64,000 nt of DNA from Cryptomeria japonica (GCF_030272615.1 NC_081410.1:184681619-184745618); one strand, 5' to 3'; positions 11,858 to 22,259 are shown, counted from the stretch's first letter. The notes: generated by a model not told the origin, from the letters alone. Translations and numbers: made by a program.

Positions 11858-11950
11858 GTCGGCCTTGTCATTTCATTGCAAATCATTTAAAAAATGGTTT
11901 TATTTTTATCAAGTCGGCCTAAGGGGTGAAGGATGAAAGCGCTATATAAG
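11858..11950 (+). promoter_or_regulatory. Promoter 1 of X1: two GTCGGCCT boxes and TATA
   Basis: GTCGGCCT lies at 11,858-11,865 and 11,913-11,920, then TATATAAG at 11,943-11,950. X7 has the same arrangement on the minus strand (boxes at 26,263-26,270 and 26,212-26,219, TATATAAG about 26,181-26,190). It would start a transcript that is spliced into the ORF. Confidence 0.6.
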
Positions 11951-12401
11951 GGGAGTGGAATTATCATTTTCTACATCATTATTTTACCTTCCTTCATGCG
12001 AATTGAAAGAGGCGAATATAGTGCGAATATTATCCAAGGTGGCGTAGACACTTCAAGGGTGGTGCGAGTTTCATTCAACCAAGGGTGGCGCGCTAAGTTA
12101 TCTAAAGGTGGTGCAATTTCAAACCAAAGGTGGCGCTAATATAGAGTGCGAATTACGTTGAAGACCAAAGGTGATGCGAACTTGAGGATACATTGAGGCG
12201 AATTTGCTAAAGACTTGGAGATTTATTTGTGCGAACTTGAAGATCCATTTGGGACCACGTCCAAGGCGATAATTGAAGATCACATTCTCTCCAGAGGTGG
12301 CGAAGTCAATTTTGAGGAGATCATATTGAAGATTACTTTATACCTCAATTTTGCCTAGGCAAATTTTGTCTTTTGCATTCTAGAGTTAGCTCTCTATCGA
12401 G

Positions 12402-12606
12402 GTATGATGATTTAATTATTATTGTTTTATTCATTCATCGTCATATTTCAAATTTTGAAATTTTGAGTTTTGATATCTCTTAGCTCAATCGTTGTATTTT
12501 AGGAAATGATAATTCTAGAGACTTATCATGAGGTTTCCTAAAATTTATCTCTCTTATTTACGTTATTTATTGCAAAATCTATTTCTTATAATGAAATGTT
12601 GTGTAG
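12402..12606 (+). other. Leader intron of the X1 ORF
   Basis: The donor CGAG/GTATGATG (12,401/12,402) and acceptor TTGTGTAG/G (12,606/12,607) are good plant splice sites around a T-rich 205-nt stretch. The acceptor lies 2 bases before ATG 12,609. X7 has the matching donor GTATGAAG and acceptor TTTTGTGTAG. Confidence 0.55.
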
Positions 12607-12608
12607 GT

Positions 12609-15600
12609 ATGGCGACCCCAAAGGCGGGAGCATCCACCAGTCGCTCGGCTGTCATGAAAGAAGATCAGAAGACCGAAGAAGTGGAGACCAAGATCGTGTC
12701 CAAGTGGAGCAACATTGGAGATACAAACTTAGGGAACTTTAGCACGAAGAAGTTCCGAGAGGTCCCTTACATCGGCAAGCCATCACCTGTCGCCCAGAGA
12801 ATAATAGAAAGTGGCATCATCAAGGCGGCCGGTTTTCCTCCAGCCATTCAGTGCCACGAGTTGATGATCGAGTGTGCCCGTCATTACAATCCACAGTCCA
12901 GGACAATTGTGTCCAATGAAGGAAACACTTTGGCGTACCTTTCAGAGGAAGCCATAAGTGAAGCCTTCCATCTTCCAGAGCACAGGGACATGATATACAA
13001 GAGCATTGAAGGAGCCAGATCAGTGTACGATGATGATCTAGATGCTTGCCTAAGCATAATCAACAAGAACTGGCTACTCAAGAGTCGTCCCCGTCTGAGC
13101 AAAGTATCGAACACACCACACAGGATTGATTTCCAGGAGGAGTACAGAGATTTGATTACCATGCTCAACAGAGTTACAGGAGCACCTCATGCCTTCTATT
13201 TTGAGAAATGGATGTTTTACTTCATCCAGGTGATTGTTCAAGGAAAGGGTACAATACATTGGGCTAGGATAATTAGCCATTGCTTAGACGTACAGTTGAG
13301 AAGACTCAGGGCTACTAAGTCCTTCCACATGAGTTCATACGTCATCTATGCCTTAATCAGGAGCGTTGAGTACGCAGGACTACCTCACAGAGGAGTGATT
13401 GGAAGAGGACCCGGCGAGGTCAGAGTTTGTGAATCCTATACCTACTTGCATCATCCACCAGGGAAGAACTACAAGTTAATCAATGATACTTTCACGATGA
13501 ACATCACAAGGACGTTGCAAGGTGGAATTCACAACAGATTATCTCAGGATGCCCAGGAGTTCATCAAGAGGTACGGTGCTTGGTTCATTCAGTTTCCCAA
13601 GTTCACTTACATTAGAGTGTATGGATGTCCTTTACCTCCATACATGTTGCCGAGGTACCCGACAGATAGAATTGTGTTACTTGAAGTAACAAGGCAGTTG
13701 GCAGCATATGTGAAGGCATTCAGACACAGACATCAGAATGGAGTTCAGTTACCTATTATTTTGGGTAATTCAGTTGAGGTATGTCCTAATGTCTTAGCCA
13801 TGGATGACGCAGAGAAGGAGTTAGCCTTGTATTCTTTTCCATCTTTTGCTTGGAGAGAGAGCTTTGATCCCCATGGACATTTAGAGGAGACGGTCGGTAG
13901 AAGATTTAGACATGAGCACCAAATTGAAGATTTTATGATGAACCTCCTAGATGATCTTGAAGTGAAACGTAAGATACATTCTAGATTGCCTTTGGATTTC
14001 ATCAGGAAATGTAAGATTTACAGAGTAGCCGACCAAGCTCAGGACAACGGCAGGCACATCCAATCTTCATATGATAGAGAAAGCAAAACAATAAGTTTGA
14101 ATTGGAATGAGCCCGAGGCCGTGGATTTAGATGATTTGATGGCACCAGTTTTGTCTTGTACTCGCAGATGGGTAGACGTTCAACATCAGAAGTTGAGAGA
14201 ACAGGGCATAGCCATGTCTTTTACTTTGGAAGAAAAGCCAGCCGAAGGTGGAGCCAGTGTTAGTGAAGGCAATCCTAATCCTAGGAATTCAGGTGAAGGT
14301 AACCTTCGATGTGCCAGTGAGGGCAATCTCCATTCGAGAGGTTCGAAGAGAAAGGAAAGATCAGAAAAGAAAGAGCCTTCCAAGAAAAAGCAAGGTGCCA
14401 ACAAAGATCAAACACCAGGTACTTCTTCCAGGCCAGAGGATAGAACAGTTCGAGTGGAAGAGTCCATGGAATCGATGGTACAGAATGACAGACAGGAGGA
14501 AGGACAGGCACAGCATGTTTCATCCGATGGATCTCTCCAAGACTATGATTTAGATAATGATAATGAAGTAACATCTCCTCCCAGACAAGAAGAAATAGTA
14601 CATAAAGAGATTCAAGTTCAAGAGACAAGATCAAATATCCCAGATTGGTTGAAGGAAAGATTGACTAAGGTGATCGTAATTGAGGACGAAGACAGTGCAA
14701 TTGATTTAGAGAGCCTCGTAGGACGTTCACATATGACAACAGAGAAGAAGAAGGCTACAAAGATGTCCAAGATGATTCGAGATGAGACTGGATCTAGAAA
14801 ACTGCAGATAGCTACACCGGCAACGGACAAATATGAGGGTGAGATCCTAGCAGAGGACTATCATATACAGACTATTGAGTTAGGACCTTCCACAGTAGAG
14901 CAGACTTTAGATGATGCCACCGACACATTTGAGGCATTGAAGGACAAGCTTAGGGAAGAAGTGGAAAAGAATAGAAAGCTTGAGAGAGAGGTCGGTGCAT
15001 GGAGGACATATTTCAGTCACATCAATGAACCTTTGGGACGTCAGGATCCAGTTAGATCACCATTGCAGGCATTGCCCCTTCAATCAATCAGTGAAGCAGA
15101 AAGATTCAGGAACCTGGTCCAGCGTACATGTGGTTGGATGGATAGATCTCACACGGTGGCCATTGAGTTTGTTACAAGGATGTCGAAGATCACCCATCAG
15201 GCTATCCAAGTTCTTGAGATTATTCACAGATTGATGGCAACAGTAGCTGCATTTGCCCATACCAAGGACGTTGTCATCCCTGTCTTGAAAGTTATAAGAC
15301 ACACATCCAGAAGAATTTTAGCACAAGAGAGGATCTTAGAAGGTGATTCTCACAGTTTGTTTCAGTGGTCAACCTTACTCCATATAAAGAGTGTTCTCTT
15401 CGAGGACATCAGTGTTAGATGTGGCCAAGTTGAGGAGGTGATCAATCCGATCCAGGACAGAGTATTTGAGGTACTTCGTACCATTCTTGGCAGAAGGATC
15501 GAGGTCGAGACAGATGTGGATTTACAAGAATTTGAGGATAGAATCAAGATCATCTTTCGCAAGGACGCAGATGTTACAGATGAGCAGTATGATCAGATGT

Positions 15601-15830
15601 ATGCCACCATGCTCCTGAGTGATAGAACAAAGGAACTTGAACCTACTTGGGACACAGCTCTTCTAGATGCATTTGATCAGGTTATCCACTTAGAAGAGAG
15701 TATCAAGAATCTTCCCGAGATTCCAAGCACAGAAATCGAAGGAATCGTGACAAAATTCATTGCATATGCTAAGAAAGAGAATTGGAAAGGGAATAAGATT
15801 CTAGATGAAAGGTTGTTACAGATGACATGA
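12609..15830 (+). CDS. Intact 1,073-aa ORF inside LTR X1, function unknown
   Basis: The frame is open without breaks and ends in TGA at 15,828-15,830. An upstream ATG at 12,528 would add 27 hydrophobic residues, but it lies in the putative intron, so ATG 12,609 (MATPKAGAS) is preferred. Residues ~30-560 look globular, with patches such as SKWSNIGDTN, IQCHELMIECARHYNP, MSSYVIYALI, ITRTLQGG and RYGAWFIQFPKFTYIR. Residues ~578-600 are Lys/Arg-rich (nuclear-localisation-like), then acidic; ~775-800 is a likely coiled coil and the C-terminus is helical. There are no RT, integrase, protease, RNase H or zinc-knuckle motifs. The layout loosely recalls plant 'mobile domain' or putative transposon proteins, which is inference only. 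A decayed homologue aligns end to end in X3. Confidence 0.85.
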   Translation: MATPKAGASTSRSAVMKEDQKTEEVETKIVSKWSNIGDTNLGNFSTKKFREVPYIGKPSPVAQRIIESGIIKAAGFPPAIQCHELMIECARHYNPQSRTIVSNEGNTLAYLSEEAISEAFHLPEHRDMIYKSIEGARSVYDDDLDACLSIINKNWLLKSRPRLSKVSNTPHRIDFQEEYRDLITMLNRVTGAPHAFYFEKWMFYFIQVIVQGKGTIHWARIISHCLDVQLRRLRATKSFHMSSYVIYALIRSVEYAGLPHRGVIGRGPGEVRVCESYTYLHHPPGKNYKLINDTFTMNITRTLQGGIHNRLSQDAQEFIKRYGAWFIQFPKFTYIRVYGCPLPPYMLPRYPTDRIVLLEVTRQLAAYVKAFRHRHQNGVQLPIILGNSVEVCPNVLAMDDAEKELALYSFPSFAWRESFDPHGHLEETVGRRFRHEHQIEDFMMNLLDDLEVKRKIHSRLPLDFIRKCKIYRVADQAQDNGRHIQSSYDRESKTISLNWNEPEAVDLDDLMAPVLSCTRRWVDVQHQKLREQGIAMSFTLEEKPAEGGASVSEGNPNPRNSGEGNLRCASEGNLHSRGSKRKERSEKKEPSKKKQGANKDQTPGTSSRPEDRTVRVEESMESMVQNDRQEEGQAQHVSSDGSLQDYDLDNDNEVTSPPRQEEIVHKEIQVQETRSNIPDWLKERLTKVIVIEDEDSAIDLESLVGRSHMTTEKKKATKMSKMIRDETGSRKLQIATPATDKYEGEILAEDYHIQTIELGPSTVEQTLDDATDTFEALKDKLREEVEKNRKLEREVGAWRTYFSHINEPLGRQDPVRSPLQALPLQSISEAERFRNLVQRTCGWMDRSHTVAIEFVTRMSKITHQAIQVLEIIHRLMATVAAFAHTKDVVIPVLKVIRHTSRRILAQERILEGDSHSLFQWSTLLHIKSVLFEDISVRCGQVEEVINPIQDRVFEVLRTILGRRIEVETDVDLQEFEDRIKIIFRKDADVTDEQYDQMYATMLLSDRTKELEPTWDTALLDAFDQVIHLEESIKNLPEIPSTEIEGIVTKFIAYAKKENWKGNKILDERLLQMT

Positions 15831-15932
15831 CATCTTATTTCTCATTGGTTGATACCTCCTAGATTTTTGTGCCGAATTTAATATTTGGCTATGTATTTAA
15901 TATTGTTCAGTAAAAAGGAGGTCATTTGTAAC

Positions 15933-16026
15933 AAACCCTAATTAGGGTTTAGGTGTCATGATCTTGTCCATTGATTTACTTTCAATTTGGACCTTTCATT
16001 GTAACTGGGGATGCTATTTATACCCC
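15933..16026 (+). promoter_or_regulatory. Telobox palindrome and TATA 2 of X1
   Basis: The perfect 18-bp palindrome AAACCCTAATTAGGGTTT (15,933-15,950) is followed 63 bp later by CTATTTATACCCC (16,013-16,025). The same pair is found in X2, X3 and X4 with 55-64 bp spacing. The position before the AATAAA and the TCAACA end fits the true U3/R promoter of the LTR. Confidence 0.65.
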
Positions 16027-16189
16027 CATTTTTCATTTCATTTGGTAATAGAAAAATAGTGAATAAGTGTGAGAGATAATAGTTGATGTAATAGAGAGAT
16101 TAGAGTTAGAAGCAATTTTTATTTTGTAGCAAGATTGAGTCTTGAAGAGAGAAATTCAAGCAATTGTTGTATATGATGACTTGGAAATC

Positions 16190-16195
16190 AATAAA
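16190..16195 (+). terminator. Possible polyadenylation signal
   Basis: AATAAA about 165 bp after TATA 2, as expected for the R region of an LTR; it could also end the ORF transcript. Confidence 0.45.
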
Positions 16196-16890
16196 ATATT
16201 GAAGTTATGGTGTTTTGTTGCAAATTTCTTAAGTTATCTTCATGGTTGTTGGATGTACTTGAATCACGCTCAATCAAAGTAGTTTGTTAATTTGAAAGAC
16301 TAAGTGTGAGGTTTGATATTTGGTAGGATTCGCAATCCAAACCACTAGCTTCTTGCTGATTGTAGGAACGCCTTGCGTGGTCGACTGGAAAACATTTTGA
16401 GTCCTTAACCTTCAAGCATTTTCGCATCTAGGATATGTACCTTCGTAGTAGTGTCCTTGGTCTTTGATGCATTGAATACCATTATTACCTTAGAAGATCG
16501 CACTAATTTCAATTGAGTTGTTATCTTATGGCAAAATTGAAGTTGGTTGAGTCTTGCCAAATCTCATTCATGCTAAGTCGTTCATAGGGTTAGGCTAGAT
16601 TAGACTTACTTAAACCCTGTCCTTTTTCCATTTTTTTGAAAAGTTCCTTTTAGATTAGTAAAATCTTCGAGCTTTTGAATCCGTAAGACGCCTTGAAGGA
16701 AACAGCAAATCACATCATACCACTAAAAAGCTTGTCCACACGTGGAGACCCCACTAAAAGAACCTTGGAGTCTATCTAACTGATCCTTTTTGCAGATCTT
16801 CAGCAGTTAGAGACTATTTTCTCAAGAGAGGATAAGATGCCTGTCGGTATTTTATTCTGTGTATGATTGTGTACAAAATACACGTCAACA

Positions 16891-17661
16891 CTACCTCAAG
16901 CTGCTTATCATTTCTTCCACCTTGAGCATGCACGAAAGGGCTTCTTCATCAAGGAGCATCTCCTCTTGCTTGATTGTGGAATCCTTGCTTACATTTGTTT
17001 GAGCATCTTTCGTTGCTTTCTCAACCTCCACTTTAGCGGGTGCTTCTTTCCTTGGTATAAGGTATGCAAATTTGCTCTTGACTGAATTGTGTTGATTGCC
17101 CCGCTCAATTGTGCTTTCTTCACTACAAGATGCTGCAGTAATACCTTCTTCATTTGATGCTAAGTCAATTGGTTGAAGGTGGGCATTCTGCCACTTTTCT
17201 ATAGTGTACATTTTTGACGATTCTTCGAATTTTGCCTGCACCTTAGCTTAGTGAATAGCTTCCCTGCATGATGAAGATGTGACTTAGAAATGAGTGGTAT
17301 TGTGGTATTGTGGATCTACACCAACATGGGAGCAAGATGCCCTTTATGCACAAGTCTTTCTCAATACTTAAGCCTTCCTTAACCATCTTCTTGAACCTCA
17401 TGAAAAATTCATTTTCAGCAATTGAAGCTTCGGGTTCCACTTTCACCGGTACAACGGGCTCATGTACTTCTGAAACGGAAACTTTACCTTGCAAGGCTAA
17501 TTCCATCCTTGACAAAAATGTTAAACAATGCATCTCATTGTGTCCACCGGTGTTATGAATCTACAACTATTCCTTGATATGAATTCAGATAAACTCCGTG
17601 GATGTAACTGTGCATTCAGTCTCCACCAAAGTTGAAGGATATCAACTTCTTGCTCCATTGA
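16891..17661 (-). pseudogene. Element Z gag-like protein, upstream half
   Basis: Begins with ATG 17,661 (MEQEVDILQLWWRLNAQ) and runs through two frame changes: a ~96-codon stretch at 17,533-17,243 with repeated VPVKVEPEA-type acidic sequence, then 17,241-16,891, Glu/Lys-rich, ending SSLR and TAG exactly at the X1 target site. It follows the primer site and precedes no polymerase. The part after X1 continues in the same frame at 9080. Decayed; family not recognised. Confidence 0.5.
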
Positions 17662-17816
17662 GAAATCTTTTTTTTTAAATTTTCAATTTTCCGATTTTTT
17701 TGGATTTTTCTGACATATAAGAGATCTAACATATCTTTGATTCTGCACTAGAAAGCTCATGCGAGTTCCAGCCAAATTGAATTTCTACACTGGTGAAAAT
17801 AAATGATCCGATGTCG

Positions 17817-17845
17817 GCCCTCCCTCTAGCGCCAATTCTGTTGGT
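17817..17845 (-). repeat. Second copy of LTR-end/primer-site sequence
   Basis: On the minus strand CCAACAGAATTGGCGCTAGA then GGGAGGG, closely matching the LTR/primer junction 105 bp upstream at 17,924-17,950. It looks like a short duplication of the primer region. Confidence 0.55.
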
Positions 17846-17923
17846 TGCAGAGGAGGGTAAAAAAAAATGGCTAGAGATAACCTTCGCAAATTTTAAATGA
17901 TATAGTTTGGAGTTTAAGTATTC

Positions 17924-17946
17924 AACCCTCCTTCTAGTGCCAATTT
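17924..17946 (-). other. Primer-binding site of element Z
   Basis: Immediately after the LTR end (…GTCAACA on the minus strand) comes AAATTGGCACTAGAAGGAGG. TGGCACTAGAAGG would pair with a tRNA ending in CCA; the tRNA was not identified. Confidence 0.55.
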
Positions 17947-18757
17947 TGTTGACGTGTTTTTTAGGACTACGTCGAACACAGAATAAAGTTACCAACGGTC
18001 ACCTCTCTCTCTCTTGAACAAAATTAGTTCGTATGCTAAGATTGCATGAAAAGTTCAAACGGCTAACTCCAAGGTTCCTTCAATGCGTAGACGTGACTCA
18101 GTTGATAGATGGGTTTGCTGTTAACCCAAGGGGCCTTATGTATTCACCTGAAGAGGAAAACGAACTTATGCGAGTTCAAGGATTTCTATGTGAATGATTT
18201 GCAATGAAAGCTCATTTTTTGGATCTTTGGATTTCAGAGATGTGGAAAAGTAAATGAGGAAAGGTTTAGAGGACTAAGCTAAGGCTAATCTAATCCTATG
18301 AACACGGAGATAGGATTACTTATGCAAAATCCAAGCACGCTTCACTTCGCTAGCAATGCACAACTACACGAAGGCGGTGCAATCTTCAAAGGGTGTGTTA
18401 AAGATTTTCAAATCATCAATAGAAACCATCAAATCGAACAATCTCAATTGATAATCAAAGTTAAACATACACAAATAATGGAGGCTCAGGCTGACTTTGC
18501 ACAATATGTAACAATCAGCTGCACACCAAAAGTATGAGCACGAATTCTGCAACAAGCAATCCTATCAAATCTAGTTCACCTAACAACATAACGCAAAATC
18601 TATTCTAACTGAAGAGAGCAAGACCATGCAGATTGTTAAAATAGAACAAGAATACACCATCAAAATCGAACAATGTATTAAGTTTGCTACTTCAATAATC
18701 TTGATGCAACAATCTCAGACAATAATCTCTCCTTTTAAAATGAGGGGGGGTCACCCC

Positions 18758-18767
18758 TTTATATAGG
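18758..18767 (-). promoter_or_regulatory. TATA box of Z 5' LTR
   Basis: TATATAAA on the minus strand, conserved with the paired LTR; transcription would run towards the primer site. Confidence 0.6.
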
Positions 18768-19369
18768 CTCCTGACATTGACTACATGCAAACCCTAAAGA
18801 TTCCCCACTCAAGATGCCACAAGGTGTGAATCGGCTATTAATGCCCACTAAGCCCATATACAATTATTCTAAAAGCCCAAAAATGGCATCCATCAGTGCA
18901 TTAAATGCACCCCATTACATCAAACATTCCCAAAATACAATAAACATTCCCATGCAAGAAATAAATGCCCATCATTCCCCATGCGATGGCTACATGCGTA
19001 GAGAATTTGTCATAGAATCATTAATAAGAAGGCTGCATGCAAGAAGATTCCTCATTAATTCAACGTGCGTTGAGTCGGCTGCCACTTGGCGAGAAAACCT
19101 TGGAGAGGAAAAACTTTATTTGGGAAGAATTTTCCTGAGATTTTGAATTTTCCTTGCCTTGGAGAAGATTTTTCATCAATTTTGCACATTTCCTATTTTT
19201 TAGGAATTTTCCTAAAAATTTGGACTGATAAAATTCAGTGCCTAAAAATGGAAAGTTTGAAAATTTTCCGGAGGGGATTTTTTTTATTTTCATTCCTCAT
19301 TGACCCTTGGATTTTCATGCCTTAGACACATTTTCAAGTTTTCAAGCTTAAGACATGGAATTCATGGCG

Positions 19370-20210
19370 AAATTCATCACTTCCTTGATTCTCCTTGAGG
19401 ACTCCATTTCGGCGCCTACCATCTTCCTTGGGCGGCATTTTGGTGATGAGGAGGAATTCATGATCTTGCTTATCTTTCCTTGACCCTCTTTGTTTGGCGC
19501 CCTCTTCCTTCGAGGGCACAATTTTCTATTGGAGAAGGAATTCTACTGCGTTGTGCATTCTCCATGAACATGAAATCTAGGCGCCTTGTGCACTCCTTGG
19601 GCGTAATTCATCATTGAAGGAGGAAATTTGAACATTTTCAACCTTTCCATGAGCATTTCCTCCAACCAAGGGCGCAATTTTGTACTTGCCATGGAGTTCA
19701 ACATTTCCTCCATTTTGCAAGGCACCTTGAGTTTGGTGCCTTCCTCCAACATAGGGTGCTATTTCACCCTTAGCATGTAATTCACTCTTTTTCCATCTCT
19801 CCATGCACAGCTCATTTTCGTGCCCTTCCTTGTCTCGTGGTGGAATTTCTTCATAGAGGAGGAATTCATGATTTAGAGGATTTTCCTTCACTACCCCTCT
19901 TTAGCGCCATCCCTAAGTGTTGGGCGGATTTTTGATGGTGGGGAGGAATTCACTCTTTTTTTCTTCCTTCCATGACACTTCAAGTTTGGCGCCCTCCTGA
20001 GTGCTTGGGCGGCGTTTTTACTTGAGGAAGGAATTCATCAAATTTTTATGCATTGCAAGGAGACTCCATTTTAGCGCCCTCACCTGGCTTTGGATAGATT
20101 TTTGCCATGAAGGAGGAATCTTTGATTTTTATCCTTTCTGCATGAATATGTTATTTTGGCGCCCTCCTTTAGCTCTAGGCGGATTTTGATCATGAAGAAG
20201 GAATTCATGA
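19370..20210. repeat. U3 dyad array of Z 5' LTR
   Basis: Same irregular GGCGCC...GGGCG unit with GGAATTCATG motifs as at 5040-5960; some units differ in number or have lost one dyad half. Confidence 0.55.
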
Positions 20211-20953
20211 TTTCCTTGCTTCTTCCGGATCAGGCTACCATATATGGATTTGATGTGATTTCCCGGACTTGAGACAAATTTCTCGAGCTTTCCACTTCAG
20301 AAATGGGCTTTCAACACTTAACCATTTTTTGACTCTCCCTGTCTGCTTTCTGACTTTCCAGAATTAGAAGTAGTCGTGAATGATTGGCTTTCATCGCTTC
20401 GCGTGAATGGTCCTACCAAAAAATGAACTTCCAAAAATAGAATCCTTCTAGAAATGTCAGTGCTAGATCCCTAGAGCAGCACACATAATGACTTACTATA
20501 AATAGAAACTCACTAAAAATAGAAATTACTAAAAATAGTGAGTTTGATTTTTTGGCAAAATGACAACATTCCGGGACTCAGTAAAATCCCTAAAAAATAG
20601 AAACTTTCTAAATATAGAAAGTTGCTCTGTTTTGGCTCAAATTTTACTAGGAGGTTCCTCGAAGGGTCCTGATTCCAGTTGTATGCTTGGTTTTCCAAAA
20701 CCCTAACAAAAACCCCTAAAATCTAGGACTAAAGGCAGATTCCCTAAAAGTGACGAAACAATCCCTAGACTTTACAAAAATCACTCAAACGAAAAGCAAA
20801 CCTAATCAATGCGACCCCCGAACAGTTGCAGAGTTGAGAGATTGACGAGACTACAACCAAAAGACCCCCCCCAAAAAAACCAAAAGATCGAGAGGGCCTA
20901 AAAATTAGTTTCTCCCCATTTGCAATGGGGTGCTGTGTGAAAACGTCACAACA

Positions 20954-22259
20954 ATAAGGACAGTGAATCTTGTTTCTTGTTAGCCCATGAAACCAAGTTC
21001 TTACCCAAAACGAATGCTCCACTGGTAGTGCTCTTCCGGTCATCTACATCACCAGCCCAATCAGCATTAGTGTAGGCACACGACATGAAATCATCATTCC
21101 TCGGGTACCATAAAACATAATCAATAGTTCCCTTGAGATATCTAAATATCCTCTTAACAGCAGTGACATGACTGTCCTTCGGATCAACTTGATGTCTAGC
21201 AGCCATACACACAGCATGCATAATGGCAGGCCTCGTTTGAGTAAGATATAGCAGTCCACCAACCATATATCTGTACAAAATCTTATTAGCTTTCGGAGAT
21301 TCATCATTTTTAGATAATTTACAACCAGTCACCATAGGAGTTCCAACCAGTTTGGAGTCATTTAACCCAAACTTTTTCAGCAATTCCTTCACATACAAAG
21401 TTTGAGATATGAATATACCCTTTCTTGTCCGTGCAATCTGCAAACCTAAGAAGAAATTCATCTCACCAATCATAGACATCTCAAATTCTTTTTGCATATC
21501 ACTGGCAAACTTCTTGCTCAAGTCATCATCACCACCAAAAATAATATCATCAACAAAGACTTCAACAATTAGGATGTTATCGTTTTCAATCTTGAAATAT
21601 AGATTACTGTCAGCAACACCTTTAGTAAATCCCAATTTTAATAAGTATTTGTCTAGTCTAGCATACCAGGCTCTAAGAGCTTGTTTAAGTCCGTAAAGGG
21701 CTATCTTCAACTTACATACCATGTCTCCATCATCCGACAGTGAAAATCCATCAGGTTGTTCAATGTAAACTTCTTCCTCTAGATCACCATTCAAAAAGGC
21801 TGATTTGACATCCATCTGATAGACCTTGATATCTTTTAAAGCAACCTAAGAAAGCAATAGTCTAACAACTTCAAGTTTGGCAACCGAAGCAAAAGTCTCC
21901 TCATAATCGATTCCTTCTTGCTATGAGTATCCTTTGCAGACCAGTCTAGCTTTATTTCTGACAACTTCACCGGCTTCATTCAATTTGTTTTTGAATACCC
22001 ATTTAGTACCAATAACATTCTTATCCTTAGGTCTAGGCACAAGTTCCCAAATATCATTCTTTTCAATCTGATCTAGTTCTTCTTCCGTAGCTCTTATCCA
22101 ACTTTCATCTTTAAAAGTTTCAAAAACATCTTTAGGTTCATCTTTAGAAATCTAACATACTTCTTCAGTAGCTAACCTTCTTCTAGTCATCACACTTTTA
22201 TTCTTGTCACCAATAATCTGATTTTCAAAATGATTCAATCTTACATACCTTGGAGTCTT
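20954..22259 (-). pseudogene. pol: Copia reverse transcriptase and partial RNase H
   Basis: Reads from the integrase C-terminus into Ty1/Copia RT. Landmarks are the WIRATEEELDQIEKNDIWELV start, MDVKSAFLNGDLEEEVYIEQP, the FVDD active site (21,546-21,557), YLTQTRP, and the start of RNase H (ADWAGDVDDRKSTTSG, SWANKKQDSLS). Stops interrupt it near 22,155, 21,923 and 21,848. It ends abruptly at 20,954 where LTR X5 begins, so the end of RNase H, the polypurine tract and the adjoining LTR start are missing. Inactive. Confidence 0.9.

Larger units (their letters stand above)
9086..16890 (+). mobile_element. X1: giant solo LTR carrying an ORF
   Basis: A 7,805-bp unit beginning TGTTGTGACC and ending ACACGTCAACA, bounded by the 5-bp direct repeat CTACC (9081-9085; 16,891-16,895). 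Its first bases match the starts of the Z LTRs, and its end matches the end of Z LTR X5. Internal order: terminal palindromes, hairpin array, TATA 1, leader with intron, 1,073-codon ORF, telobox palindrome, TATA 2, AATAAA, U5-like tail. There is no internal second LTR, primer site or polymerase. A solo LTR with an ORF in U3 is the simplest reading; a novel TG...CA-ended transposon is the alternative. Confidence 0.75.
17947..20953 (-). mobile_element. X5: complete 5' LTR of element Z
   Basis: A 3,007-bp LTR read on the minus strand from TGTTGTGACG (20,953) to ACACGTCAACA (17,947). It contains the terminal palindromes, AT-rich hairpins (20,490-20,630), the GCGCC/GGGCGC array, one TATA box and a U5 similar to those of X1, X3 and X4 (for example AGATTGCACC and TAGGATTAGATTAGCCTT on the minus strand). 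Its right end lies inside the Copia RNase H region. It contains the empty site of hAT B at 20,410-20,417. Confidence 0.75.

Noticed and set aside
12528-12608. Upstream ATG as the start of the X1 protein, with a hydrophobic N-terminus as a signal peptide
   Set aside because: The stretch lies in a T-rich segment between good splice donor and acceptor sites; the second ATG at 12,609 directly follows the acceptor.
9086-16890. X1 as a Ginger-like or other DNA transposon because of TG...CA ends and a 5-bp duplication
   Set aside because: The same termini bound real LTRs in element Z and there is no transposase; kept only as an alternative.
4122-20953. The two similar 2.4-3.4 kb blocks as a segmental duplication
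   Set aside because: A primer site follows one block and a polypurine tract precedes the other in the same orientation, which is the layout of an LTR pair.
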